Part shown: piece by piece, positions 40,932 through 48,593 of the stretch
Layout of the letters: each line of letters begins with the position of its first letter
Numbering within the stretch: position 1 is the first letter of the stretch
Source of the DNA: VRUE01 sp035712345
GTDB taxonomy: Bacteria > Actinomycetota > Thermoleophilia > Solirubrobacterales > 70-9
NCBI GenBank assembly: GCA_035712345.1
Contig: DASTAY010000056.1
Location: 62,001 to 126,000 of the forward strand
DNA length: 64,000 nucleotides
Direction of reading: 5' to 3'
Program-made: the position numbers and the translations under genes
The notes under the pieces: model-generated
Databases searched by the model: none
The model's input: the letters and a program-made list of their open reading frames with translations, nothing else
Told to the model about the DNA's origin: nothing

Positions 40932-42265
40932 CACGGCCCTCCGAACTGTGGCCCGCTGCCCGAGACGGGAGCGGGTCTTTCTTGCGGAGCCGATTCGGAG
41001 CCCTTGGATTCGGAAGATGCTTCGCTCGTTTCCACGTAGTCGGGCGAGGCCGGTTCGAAGGTCTGTTCGGGCGGCGGCGGGGGCGCCGGTTCGGGAGTGG
41101 TCGTCGGTTCGGTTTCGACTGGCGGCGCTTCGGCTTCTTCGGTGGTGGCAGGCGGCGGTTCTTCGCTGACCGGAGGCGGGGTCGCCGAGGCCGGTTCTTC
41201 GGGTTCGGGCGGCGGCGAGGGCTTGGGCTTGCTTTCCTGCGTGCCGCCGATCAGCCCAGCGGCCGCGCCCAGCGGGTTCACGCCCTGCTGGGCGCAGTAG
41301 GTGGCACCGCTGCCGAGCGTCACGCAGCCCGCGACCACGGCCGCGACGGCACCCGGGTGCGCCCCGGCGAGCGGGGTCGGGTCGACAGCCCGGTAGTAGG
41401 CGGTCGCGGCGTGCTGCTTGAGCTGGGTTCCGCCGTCGACGACCTGCTGCTTGAGCGTGGAGACCGCCTCGGTCGTGCGATGCGCCAGCCGCGCGAGCAT
41501 CCCCGGGCTGGCTCCTTCGGCCGCAGCGGGAAGCGGCAGCAGCGCGCCGACCTTCTCGCGCCACACGCTCAGCCGCTCGCTGAAGAGCTCACAGCGCCGG
41601 CATTGGTCAAGGTGCAGTCGGGCGTGGGCGGCTTCGGCGGAGGTGGCGAGCCCGCAGGCAAAGCGCATGACCAAAGGCTCGCCGCGCTCGCAGCCGCCAC
41701 CGGCGCGCTCGGCGAGCGCGTCGCGTGCCTTGCTGACGATGTCGAGCAGGTCGCGCTTGACGATCCGCTCGGAGATGCCGAGGCGCGCGGCGATCTCGGG
41801 GCGCTTGAAGCCCGCCCCGTACAGCGCCAAGACCTCGCGCTGGCGCTCTGAGAGCGAGGAGGAGACCTCCTCGACCAGTTCGGACAGGTCGGCTCTGCTC
41901 TCGTGGGAGAGCGCCCGCTCCTCGGGGCCGGGGTCGGGCGCTTCGATCTCCTGCAGCGTCAGCGCGCCCGGGTCCATCGGGCACTCGTGGAACCTGTGCA
42001 GTGGCGCTTCCTTGCCGAGGAGGCGATGGGCGGTGGTGCGAATCCAGGTGTAGACCTGGGCGGGAGTGGAGATGCCCTCCGCCCGGTCGAAGAAGCGCTT
42101 GCAGGCGGTCTGTATCGCGTCCTCGACCTCCTCCTCCGTGCGTCCCGGGTTCTTCGCGGCCAATTGCGCGCGCAGTTGCTCCCCATGCTCGCCCTGCAGG
42201 ACACCGGCGAACAGCTCCTCGACGTCGCCGATCTCGGCTTCGGTCTTGGTGCGAGCAAGGCCCAT
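40931..42265 (-). CDS. sigma factor fused to zinc-finger, membrane helix and extracellular tail
   Basis: A 444-aa ECF-like sigma factor. Region 2 (VEDAIQTACKRFFDRAEGIS, YTWIRTTAHRLL) is at about 45-90 and region 4 (LSERQREVLALYGAGFKRPE, IAARLGISERIVKRDLLDIV) at about 135-185. It continues with an anti-sigma-like zinc finger (HLDQCRRCELF, HxxxCxxC) near 230, one membrane helix (AVAAVVAGCVTLGSGATY) near 320, and a Pro/Glu/Thr-rich outer tail of about 100 residues. Sensor, anti-sigma and sigma are thus one chain. ATG 42265 lies five bases after its own promoter motif, so the message is probably leaderless; GTG 42268 is also possible. Confidence 0.85.
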   Translation of the reverse strand: MGLARTKTEAEIGDVEELFAGVLQGEHGEQLRAQLAAKNPGRTEEEVEDAIQTACKRFFDRAEGISTPAQVYTWIRTTAHRLLGKEAPLHRFHECPMDPGALTLQEIEAPDPGPEERALSHESRADLSELVEEVSSSLSERQREVLALYGAGFKRPEIAARLGISERIVKRDLLDIVSKARDALAERAGGGCERGEPLVMRFACGLATSAEAAHARLHLDQCRRCELFSERLSVWREKVGALLPLPAAAEGASPGMLARLAHRTTEAVSTLKQQVVDGGTQLKQHAATAYYRAVDPTPLAGAHPGAVAAVVAGCVTLGSGATYCAQQGVNPLGAAAGLIGGTQESKPKPSPPPEPEEPASATPPPVSEEPPPATTEEAEAPPVETEPTTTPEPAPPPPPEQTFEPASPDYVETSEASSESKGSESAPQERPAPVSGSGPQFGGP

Positions 42266-42270
42266 CACTA

Positions 42271-42299
42271 CTAAAGAGGGAATTCGCGAGAAAGTGGAC
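42271..42299 (-). promoter_or_regulatory. shared bipartite promoter motif, copy 3 (sigma operon)
   Basis: Read leftward: GTCCACTTT, ten bases, CCCTCTTTAG, then TAGTGATG with the sigma-factor start. Identical spacing to copies 1 and 2. Its place directly before the sigma gene suggests positive autoregulation. Sequence similarity between copies extends a few bases past the second block (GTGA). Confidence 0.7.
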
Positions 42300-42566
42300 C
42301 CCTCGCGTGATGGCGCTGTGCTTGCCACGGACGCCTCCGGGTGACCTGGAGCCTCGACTACCGGACTCCGATTACTCTAGCGCCATACCCACTTTTGTGT
42401 AGTTCAATCAAGCTACGAGCCAGCGGCGAAACTCCCGCCCGCGTGGCCTACCGCGACCAGCGAGCGCAGCAATGAACTGCTCGCGCGACCCCGGATCGCC
42501 GTCGTGGGCCTCACGGGATCGCCTGCGCGGGTGTGAAGAGCGCGGGGTCGGCTCGCCCCGCGCCGC
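42300..42566. other. 267-base gap without a gene at element border
   Basis: Between the sigma-operon promoter and the marR stop I see no protein-like frame, no tRNA fold and no strong inverted repeat. The local sequence around 42375-42415 (attactctagcgccatacc, then acttttgtgtagttcaatca) is noticeably more AT-rich than the surroundings. That is compatible with a junction or promoter, but nothing specific can be claimed. Confidence 0.4.
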
Positions 42567-42950
42567 TCATCCCATCAACGAGCCCAGCCGCCGCAGCTCC
42601 TCCAGATGCGCCTCAGAGAGTTTGCGAATCAGGCGCTCGCCCGCCGTGGTCAGCCACACGTGGATGACGCGATGATCAGCGCCGTCGCGGCTGCGCTCCA
42701 CGTAGCCGGCCCGCTCGGCCCGGTCGACGAGCTCGACGACGCTGTGATGATGAGAGGAGAGATACTCGGCGACCTCGCCGATCGTCGGACCGCTCCGCCC
42801 AGGGTGGCCCTTGACCGCGAGCAGCAGCTGGTGCTGGGCGGGAGTGAGGCCCGCCGCTCGTGCCTGCTCCTCACTCCAGCGCAGGAAACGTCGCAGGTCG
42901 GCGCGGAAGCCGAGCAACTTGGCGTAGTCGGCCTGTTTCATGCGGGCCAT
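42567..42950 (-). CDS. MarR-family transcriptional regulator
   Basis: A 127-aa MarR regulator: LTPAQHQLLLAVKGHPGRSG (helix before HTH), TIGEVAEYLSSHHHSVVELV (HTH recognition helix) and RAERAGYVERSRDGADHRVI (beta wing). Its ATG comes one base after the stop of the ClC gene, so it is the second gene of a two-gene unit and probably controls the channel or its own operon. The ligand is unknown. Confidence 0.88.
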   Translation of the reverse strand: MARMKQADYAKLLGFRADLRRFLRWSEEQARAAGLTPAQHQLLLAVKGHPGRSGPTIGEVAEYLSSHHHSVVELVDRAERAGYVERSRDGADHRVIHVWLTTAGERLIRKLSEAHLEELRRLGSLMG

Positions 42951-42951
42951 C

Positions 42952-44601
42952 TCAACCGACCCTCTCTCTTACTCCGTTGCGACGCCCGAAGCCGATCAGG
43001 TCCAGCGGTCGCAACACCCGTTCGCTGTGGCGGTCCTCGTGCAGGTCGCGGAGGCGCCCCTGCAGGAGCTGCTCGAGGTTGACCGAGCCGAGCACGCAGC
43101 TGGGATCGGAGCGCTGCAGCACCGGCAGCTCGGTGTATCCGGACTCGGCCATCACGTAGGCGACATGGCGAAGCGTGTCATCGGCGTAGACGGCGGGTGG
43201 CGTATGCGCGCCGGGCGGCGCGAGGGAGCCTCCGCTCATCACGTCCCCTACGAACAGGACCTCGAGCGGGTCAACGCTGTATTCGCGGGTCAGGTGCAGG
43301 CCGCGGCGGGCGATCTTCTCGGTCAGGACCGAGCGGCGCAGGATGAGCACCGAGACGACGAAGGCAACCGTCGAGCCGATCAGGAGCGGCAGCAGCGCTT
43401 CGTAGCGATGGGTCAGCTCGAGCGCGAAAACGACGCCGGTGAGCGGCGAGCGCATCACGCCTCCAAGTACACCCGCCAGCCCGATCAGGGGCCAGAAGCC
43501 GGCGGCGACGTGGGGGAATATCTCGGCCTCCAGGCCACCGAGCGCGCCGCCGATCATCAGCATCGGCGCCAACACCCCGCCCGAGGTTCCCGAACCCAGC
43601 GAGAGCGACCAGATCAGCGTCTTCACGACTAGGATGCCGACGATCAAATCGAGGGCGATCGAGCCGTTCAGCTCGGCGTCGACCACGTTATAGCCGACGC
43701 CGAGGGCCTGGGGGACGACCAGGCCGCCGAGGCCGACGATCAGCCCTCCGATCGCCGGCCACCACATCCAGTGGATCGGCAGGCGATGGAACGTGTCCTC
43801 GGAAAGGTAGACGAGGCTGGTTGCGACAAGAGCGAGCAGGCCGGCGAGGGCTCCTGCCACGACGCAGAGCCCGTAGATGCCGGCGTCGAGGTGGAGCGCT
43901 CCCGTGGGCGTCGGGAAGATCGCGCCGGAGCCCAGCAGGGGAACGCGCACAATCGTTGCCACCGCGACCGCGCTGACAACCGGAACGAAGCTGCGCGGGC
44001 GCCACTCGAAGAGCAGCAGCTCTACGGCGAGCAATACCGAGGCGAGCGGGGCGTTGAAGGTCGCCGCCATCCCGGCCGCCGCCCCGGCGACGAGCAGCGT
44101 CTTTCGCTCATCGGCAGTGAGGTGGAGCAGCTGCGCGGAGATCGAGCCGAAGGCGCCGCCGGTCATGATGATTGGCCCCTCGGCTCCGAACGGGCCGCCG
44201 GTGCCGATCGCAACCGCCGAGGCGAGCGGCTTCAGAAGTGCAACCCGCGGTTGCACCTTACTGCCGGAGATGAGGATCGACTCGATCGCCTCGGGAATGC
44301 CGTGGCCGCGGATCTTCTCTGAGCCAAAGCGTGCCAGCAGGCCGATCACCAAACCGCCGCAGACCGGCGCCAGCAAGATCAACAGCGGCGCGTGGTGTCC
44401 TTCGCCGGGCGCCACCAGAGCGGTGCCATATCGCTGGTAGAAGACCGCGTTGGTGATCAGACCGATCAGGCGCAAGAGACACCAGGCCACGCCGGCGCTG
44501 AGTGCCCCGATCGGCAGCGCGAGGGCGGCGATCACGAGGGTCCGTCGAGTAGTCGTGAAGTCGCCGAGATGGCTGAGGTCGGTTCGATCCGGGCCGCTCA
44601 T
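42952..44601 (-). CDS. ClC-type chloride/proton antiporter with CBS pair
   Basis: A 549-aa ClC protein with about 11-12 hydrophobic helices and the three selectivity motifs: GHGIPEAIES (GSGIP-like), GPFGAEGP with the gating Glu present, and SGTSGGVLAPML (GxFxP-like). The gating Glu predicts an antiporter instead of a passive channel. The C-terminal 110 residues contain a CBS-type pair (VGDVMSG, DDTLRHVAYVMAESGYTELP). ATG 44601 is chosen because the longer frame has no ribosome-binding site. The 150-base region to the divergent gene at 44753 must hold both promoters. Confidence 0.9.
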   Translation of the reverse strand: MSGPDRTDLSHLGDFTTTRRTLVIAALALPIGALSAGVAWCLLRLIGLITNAVFYQRYGTALVAPGEGHHAPLLILLAPVCGGLVIGLLARFGSEKIRGHGIPEAIESILISGSKVQPRVALLKPLASAVAIGTGGPFGAEGPIIMTGGAFGSISAQLLHLTADERKTLLVAGAAAGMAATFNAPLASVLLAVELLLFEWRPRSFVPVVSAVAVATIVRVPLLGSGAIFPTPTGALHLDAGIYGLCVVAGALAGLLALVATSLVYLSEDTFHRLPIHWMWWPAIGGLIVGLGGLVVPQALGVGYNVVDAELNGSIALDLIVGILVVKTLIWSLSLGSGTSGGVLAPMLMIGGALGGLEAEIFPHVAAGFWPLIGLAGVLGGVMRSPLTGVVFALELTHRYEALLPLLIGSTVAFVVSVLILRRSVLTEKIARRGLHLTREYSVDPLEVLFVGDVMSGGSLAPPGAHTPPAVYADDTLRHVAYVMAESGYTELPVLQRSDPSCVLGSVNLEQLLQGRLRDLHEDRHSERVLRPLDLIGFGRRNGVRERVG

Positions 44602-44752
44602 CGTGTTCAAACATATCGGCTCACGATCTAATTTAGTGCGGCCACCGGGAAGCACCGCCTCGGCGACGTCGTCTTGCCTTGCGGCAACGGAGGGCAGGCA
44701 ATCTATGAGGACACCTCAGCAGCGCAATCCCCAACTCGGCTAGGTTCCTCGC

Positions 44753-45307
44753 ATGCAGCAGGGAGAGGTGCCGCGCATCGCCCCCGGCACGCGCCGGGAT
44801 CTCGGTTTTGTCAACGCGGCGATCGTCAAGCTCAGTGGCCTCGCCGTTCGCGGCAAGCCACCGAATATCTTCGCGACCCTTGCTCGCAACCGGCGGCTCT
44901 TCCGCCGCTGGCTCTGGTTCGCGGGTGGGCTGATGCCGGGCGGCAAGCTGCCGCGCCGGGACACCGAGCTGGTGGTCCTGCGCGTTGCCCACAACACCGG
45001 CAGCGAATACGAGTGGGCGCAGCATGAGCGGATCGCCCAGCGTGCCGGCCTGGGCGAGGCGGAGGTCTCCCGTGTGCGCGAGGGGCCCGGTGCGCAGGGA
45101 TGGTCCGAGCGCCAGGCGGCGTTGCTCGCCGCCGCTGACGCGATGCACGCCGACGGCTCGATCGGCGATGAGCTCTGGGCTCGCCTCGACGCCCAGCTCG
45201 ACGAGCCGCGGCTGATTGAGCTCTGCATGCTGATCGGTCACTACGAGATGCTCGCGATGACGCTCAACACGCTCCGCGTGCAAGCCGACTTCCCCGCCCG
45301 CCTATGA
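44753..45307 (+). CDS. carboxymuconolactone-decarboxylase (AhpD-like) family protein
   Basis: A 184-aa all-helical protein of the CMD/AhpD superfamily: PPNIFATLARNRRLFRRWLW, LPRRDTELVVLRVAHNTGSE and YEWAQHERIAQRAGL. The usual redox CxxC of AhpD is replaced by NTGSEYEW, so it is not a peroxidase reductase; the YEWxxH form is common in actinobacteria. Reaction unknown. An SDR gene follows 70 bases downstream in the same direction, suggesting an operon. Confidence 0.85.
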   Translation: MQQGEVPRIAPGTRRDLGFVNAAIVKLSGLAVRGKPPNIFATLARNRRLFRRWLWFAGGLMPGGKLPRRDTELVVLRVAHNTGSEYEWAQHERIAQRAGLGEAEVSRVREGPGAQGWSERQAALLAAADAMHADGSIGDELWARLDAQLDEPRLIELCMLIGHYEMLAMTLNTLRVQADFPARL

Positions 45308-45377
45308 CGGCAGGCCCGGCCGCAGCTCATCTCCCGCTGCGCGAGGCTGCCCATCTGGGGAGCCTCGACCGAGACCG

Positions 45378-46229
45378 ATGAAAGGAGATCTGCGCGACAA
45401 GCGCTGCCTGATCACGGGAGCGGCGAGTGGGATCGGCAGGGCGACGGCAATCGCCGCGGCGCGGCGAGGCGCCGTTCTCTTTCTCACCGACATCCAGGAT
45501 GAGGCCCTCGAGCGAGTCGCTGAGGAGATCCGCGGCTCCGGCGGCGCGGTCGCCTATGCGAAGGCGATCGACGTGACCGAGCAGGCGGCCGTCACCACGA
45601 TGGCGGCGGAGATCCACAGCGCGCACGGCAGCCTGGACGTGGTGATGAACATCGCGGGCGTCTCCACCTGGGGGACGATCGAGCGCCTCGATCAAAGCGA
45701 TTGGCGGAAAATGGTCGAGGTCAACCTGATGGGGCCGATCGTGGTGCTGGAAGCATTCGTGCCGCCGATGATCGCGGCGCGGCGCGGCGGCTATCTCGTC
45801 AACGTCTCCTCTGCCGCCGGCCTCTTCGGCCTGCCTTGGCACGGCGCCTACAGCGCCTCCAAGTACGGCCTGCGGGGGGTCTCGGAGGTGCTGCGCACCG
45901 ACCTGCGCCGGCACGGAATCGGCGTCAGCCTCGTCTGCCCTGGAGCGGTGCGCACGCCGCTGGTCGGCACGGTCGAAATCCGTGGCGTCGATCGCGAAGC
46001 GCCGGTGATGCGCAAGTTGATCGAGCGCTTCGAGCGCCACGCGGTCAGACCCGAGCACGTCGCCGAGAGGATCTTCGCCGCGATCAAGCGCAACCGCTAC
46101 CTGGTCTTCACCTCCACCGACATCCACGCCCTCTACCTGGTGCAGCGCTACGTGCCGCCGCTCTACTGGATGGTGATGCGCGTCATGGAGGGCCAGCTGA
46201 CCAAGGCCGCTCGCCGCTCCCGACGCTGA
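45378..46229 (+). CDS. short-chain dehydrogenase/reductase
   Basis: A 283-aa classical SDR. The NAD(P) motif is TGAASGIG (residues 14-21), followed by NIAGVS (NAG-like), the catalytic SSAAGLFGLPWHGAYSASKY segment (Ser, then YxxxK at Tyr 156 and Lys 160 by count) and the PG motif CPGAVRTPL. The C-terminal part is longer and has a hydrophobic stretch (LVQRYVPPLYWMVMRVMEG), as in membrane-associated SDRs. The substrate is unknown. It follows the CMD-family gene. Confidence 0.9.
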   Translation: MKGDLRDKRCLITGAASGIGRATAIAAARRGAVLFLTDIQDEALERVAEEIRGSGGAVAYAKAIDVTEQAAVTTMAAEIHSAHGSLDVVMNIAGVSTWGTIERLDQSDWRKMVEVNLMGPIVVLEAFVPPMIAARRGGYLVNVSSAAGLFGLPWHGAYSASKYGLRGVSEVLRTDLRRHGIGVSLVCPGAVRTPLVGTVEIRGVDREAPVMRKLIERFERHAVRPEHVAERIFAAIKRNRYLVFTSTDIHALYLVQRYVPPLYWMVMRVMEGQLTKAARRSRR

Positions 46230-46276
46230 GAGGGTGTCGATGTCGCGTCTTCTCTTTTGCGTCGTTCTGAGACGAC

Positions 46277-46327
46277 CTGAATAGATACCTGCTCTGTCTC
46301 GAACCCTTGGCTTGAGCGTCTATTCAG
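46277..46327. terminator. possible bidirectional terminator between convergent genes
   Basis: CTGAATAGA at 46277-46285 is matched by TCTATTCAG at 46319-46327, with a 33-base interior that can pair partially (CTCGA/TTGAG). It lies between the SDR gene and the convergent small gene, overlapping that gene's stop codon. The arms are AT-rich, unusual here, and the interior is long, so function is uncertain. Confidence 0.35.
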
Positions 46328-46526
46328 AATCTGATCGCGGTCGATGCTCCAGATAGGCCAGGAGAGCCGGATCGCTCGAGCGCAGTTGGTCAACGGGCTC
46401 GCCGGTGCAGGCACAGAGGTCGACGACTGCGTCCTCCTTGGTCAGGCTCTTCGTCCGCCAGATCGCTCCGCTCTCCTCCCACTTGGTCAAGGTGTCGAGT
46501 GGCGAGACGTCCACTCCGAAGACCAT
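46320..46526 (-). CDS. 68-aa conserved-looking actinobacterial protein
   Basis: A small protein: VFGVDVSPLDTLTKWEESGA, AIWRTKSLTKEDAVVDLCAC, TGEPVDQLRSSDPALLAYLE. The composition and the pattern DLC-CTGEPVD-L-S-DPALLAYL look like a small, widespread actinobacterial family of unknown function. It is divergent from the nitrite/sulfite reductase gene, with only 93 bases between the starts. The ACCTGA-N7-TCAGGT palindrome lies 14 bases before its ATG, so the two genes may share control. Confidence 0.65.
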   Translation of the reverse strand: MVFGVDVSPLDTLTKWEESGAIWRTKSLTKEDAVVDLCACTGEPVDQLRSSDPALLAYLEHRPRSDSE

Positions 46527-46540
46527 ACCGGCCCCGAAAT

Positions 46541-46559
46541 ACCTGAATCCCGGTCAGGT
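46541..46559. promoter_or_regulatory. palindromic operator ACCTGA-N7-TCAGGT
   Basis: A perfect 6-base inverted repeat with seven bases between the arms, flanked by AT-rich sequence (GAAAT before, TTTTGCTATTTTCAC after). It lies in the 93-base divergent region, 60 bases before the reductase ATG. Size and appearance resemble Rrf2-family (IscR/NsrR/CymR-like) sites, which sense iron-sulfur status or nitric oxide, but the arms do not equal any consensus I know. Confidence 0.55.
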
Positions 46560-46619
46560 TTTGCTATTTTCACATTCTGACTGTGTTTAGCCCGCTCAAC
46601 CGGCAGGAGGATTGACTTC

Positions 46620-48515
46620 ATGGAGGTTTCCGCGCCCAGGAACGACGCTACTGGAGCCCTCGACGGGCTCGATGTCGACTACGGAAAGCGGCAGCACGGC
46701 AAGGGCGCCCCGGGCTCACGCGAGAACCCGGAGGTCTACGAGAACATCCCCGGGCACGTGATTCCGATCCTCGCCGGCGAGTTCGACGACTTCAGCTTGG
46801 AATCCAGCGGCTTCCTCGCCGGCGAGCAGGGCGAGGACACCTTCATCCCCTTCCGCCTCAAACAGGGCGTCTACGGACAGCGCCAGGCCGACGTACAGAT
46901 GATCCGCGTCAAGCTACCCTTCGGCGGTGTCTCGCCGGACCAGCTCGATGCCTTCGCCGAGGTGATCGAGCGCTGGGTGCCGCTGCGCAAGGGCCACATC
47001 ACGACCCGCCAGAACATCCAGATGCACCACGTGCCGCTGGCCGACGCGACGAAGCTGATCCGCCAGCTCGGCGAGGCCGGCCTCTCCTCGCGCGAGGGCT
47101 GCGGCAACACCGTCCGCAACGTCACCGCCGATCCCTACGCCGGCGTCGCCGCCGACGAGGTCTTCGACCCCACCCCCTACGCAGGCGCCTACGTCCGATA
47201 CTTCGTTCGCCACCCGGTCACCCAGGCGATGCCGCGCAAGTGGAAGACCGCCTTCTCCTCTTCACGGGCCGACCGCGCGATCGTCCCGATTCACGACATC
47301 GGCTTCCTGCCGGTAATCCGCGACGCGACGCTGGGCGGCGGCGAGCGCGGCTTCGAGGTCTGGGTTGGTGGCGGCACCGCGATCATGCCCCGCCTCGCCC
47401 ACAAGATCTTCGACTTCGTCGGCGCCGACGACGGCGAGTACCTGCGGGTGACCGAGGCGATTGTGCGCATCTTCGACCGCCAGGACTGGCTGCGCAAGAA
47501 CCGGGCGCGGGCGCGGATCAAGGTCCTGCTCGACAAAATCGGGCCGGAGGCGTTTCGCGAGCTGGTCGACGAGGAGCTCGCCGGCGAGTGGGTCCACGAG
47601 TGCGATTACGCCGCCGAGCTGGAGCGGCTGCGCTTCGCCGACGACGAGGAAGCGCGGGCGCCCGGCGTCCCCGCCGGCCTCAGCTCGCCCAACGGCGACC
47701 GGCCCGAGTTCGACCTCTTCCGCGAGCGCAACGTCACCGCCCAGCGCCAGGCGGGCTTCTTCGCCATCGCGGTCAAGGTCACCCGCGGCGATCTCACCCC
47801 CGAGCAGTTCCGCGGCCTGGCCGCGCTGATGCGTGAGTTCTGCGGCGGCAATGCCCGCACCACGGTCGAGCAGAACATCATCCTGCGCTGGGTGCGGGAC
47901 GAGGCGCTGTATGAGCTCTGGAACCGGCTGCGCGAGCTCGGCCTGGCCGATTCCGGCGCCTTTGAAATCGACGACGTGATCAGCTGTCCCGGCACCGACA
48001 GCTGCAAGATGGGCATCACCGCCTCGATGGGGCTGAATGAAGCGATCCAGGCCCGGCTCGAGCGGATGCAGATCGTCGACTCGCTGACCCGCCGGGTGCA
48101 GATCAAGATGAGCGGCTGCCCCAACGGCTGCGGCCAGCACCACATCGGCACGATCGGCTTCTACGGCGCCTCGCTCAAGGTCGGCGAACGCCAGATGCCC
48201 GCTTACATCCCCCACATCGGCGGCCGCGCCGCCGACGGCGAGGTCGTCTTCGGCAAGCGCCTGAAGACGCGCCTGCCAGCCAAGCGCGTGCCCGATGCTG
48301 TCGAGCGCTGGCTGCGGATGTACGAGGCGGAGCGGGCCGAAGGCGAGGACTTCGAGCGCTTCGCCGAGCGCGTCGGCAACGAGCGCTTCGAAGCCGAGGT
48401 CAAGGAGCTGACGCTGCCGGCCGAGTTCAGCCTCGAGACGATGGAGCAGTTCATCGACTGGAACCGCTCCAGCCCCTACGAAGTGATTCGCGGCGAGGGA
48501 GAGTGCGCGATCTAG
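46620..48515 (+). CDS. ferredoxin-dependent nitrite/sulfite reductase
   Basis: A 631-aa siroheme and [4Fe-4S] reductase. It has two ferredoxin-like half domains (LPFGGVSPDQLDAFAEVIER...GHITTRQNIQMHH, and again VTRGDLTPEQFRGLAALMRE...NARTTVEQNIILR). The cluster/siroheme cysteines are in SCPGTDSCKMG and MSGCPNGCGQHH. The reaction is six-electron reduction of nitrite to ammonium or sulfite to sulfide; both share this family. Its place beside nar and Mo-cofactor genes favours nitrite (nirA type). The N-terminus is about 60 residues longer than the minimal fold. AGGAGG lies ten bases before the ATG. Confidence 0.85.
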   Translation: MEVSAPRNDATGALDGLDVDYGKRQHGKGAPGSRENPEVYENIPGHVIPILAGEFDDFSLESSGFLAGEQGEDTFIPFRLKQGVYGQRQADVQMIRVKLPFGGVSPDQLDAFAEVIERWVPLRKGHITTRQNIQMHHVPLADATKLIRQLGEAGLSSREGCGNTVRNVTADPYAGVAADEVFDPTPYAGAYVRYFVRHPVTQAMPRKWKTAFSSSRADRAIVPIHDIGFLPVIRDATLGGGERGFEVWVGGGTAIMPRLAHKIFDFVGADDGEYLRVTEAIVRIFDRQDWLRKNRARARIKVLLDKIGPEAFRELVDEELAGEWVHECDYAAELERLRFADDEEARAPGVPAGLSSPNGDRPEFDLFRERNVTAQRQAGFFAIAVKVTRGDLTPEQFRGLAALMREFCGGNARTTVEQNIILRWVRDEALYELWNRLRELGLADSGAFEIDDVISCPGTDSCKMGITASMGLNEAIQARLERMQIVDSLTRRVQIKMSGCPNGCGQHHIGTIGFYGASLKVGERQMPAYIPHIGGRAADGEVVFGKRLKTRLPAKRVPDAVERWLRMYEAERAEGEDFERFAERVGNERFEAEVKELTLPAEFSLETMEQFIDWNRSSPYEVIRGEGECAI

Positions 48516-48593
48516 AGCATTCGCTCCAGCTTCTTCGGCTCAGAGCCAGATGTATGCGTTTGATAATCGACCATCGAACGCTGACCCACGGTC

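Larger units (their letters stand above)
12764..42300. mobile_element. integrative conjugative element (approximate limits)
   Basis: A 29.5-kb block, all transcribed leftward, contains a tyrosine integrase, excisionase-like HTH, replication-relaxation protein, coupling ATPase, VirB4, VirB6-like, TcpC, TcpE-like, wall hydrolase and four DNA methyltransferases. All its transcription units share one promoter motif. The right limit is put just before that motif at 42.3 kb, and the left limit after the last gene of the integrase transcript; the gap 42300-42566 has no gene. I could not find flanking att repeats or a tRNA, so the exact ends are uncertain. No MOB-type relaxase is recognisable. Confidence 0.75.

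Noticed and set aside
48516..48593. Terminator hairpin between the nitrite reductase and the convergent TDT gene
   Set aside because: Only a 5-base-pair stem (GGCTC-A-GAGCC) with a one-base loop is present, too weak to claim.
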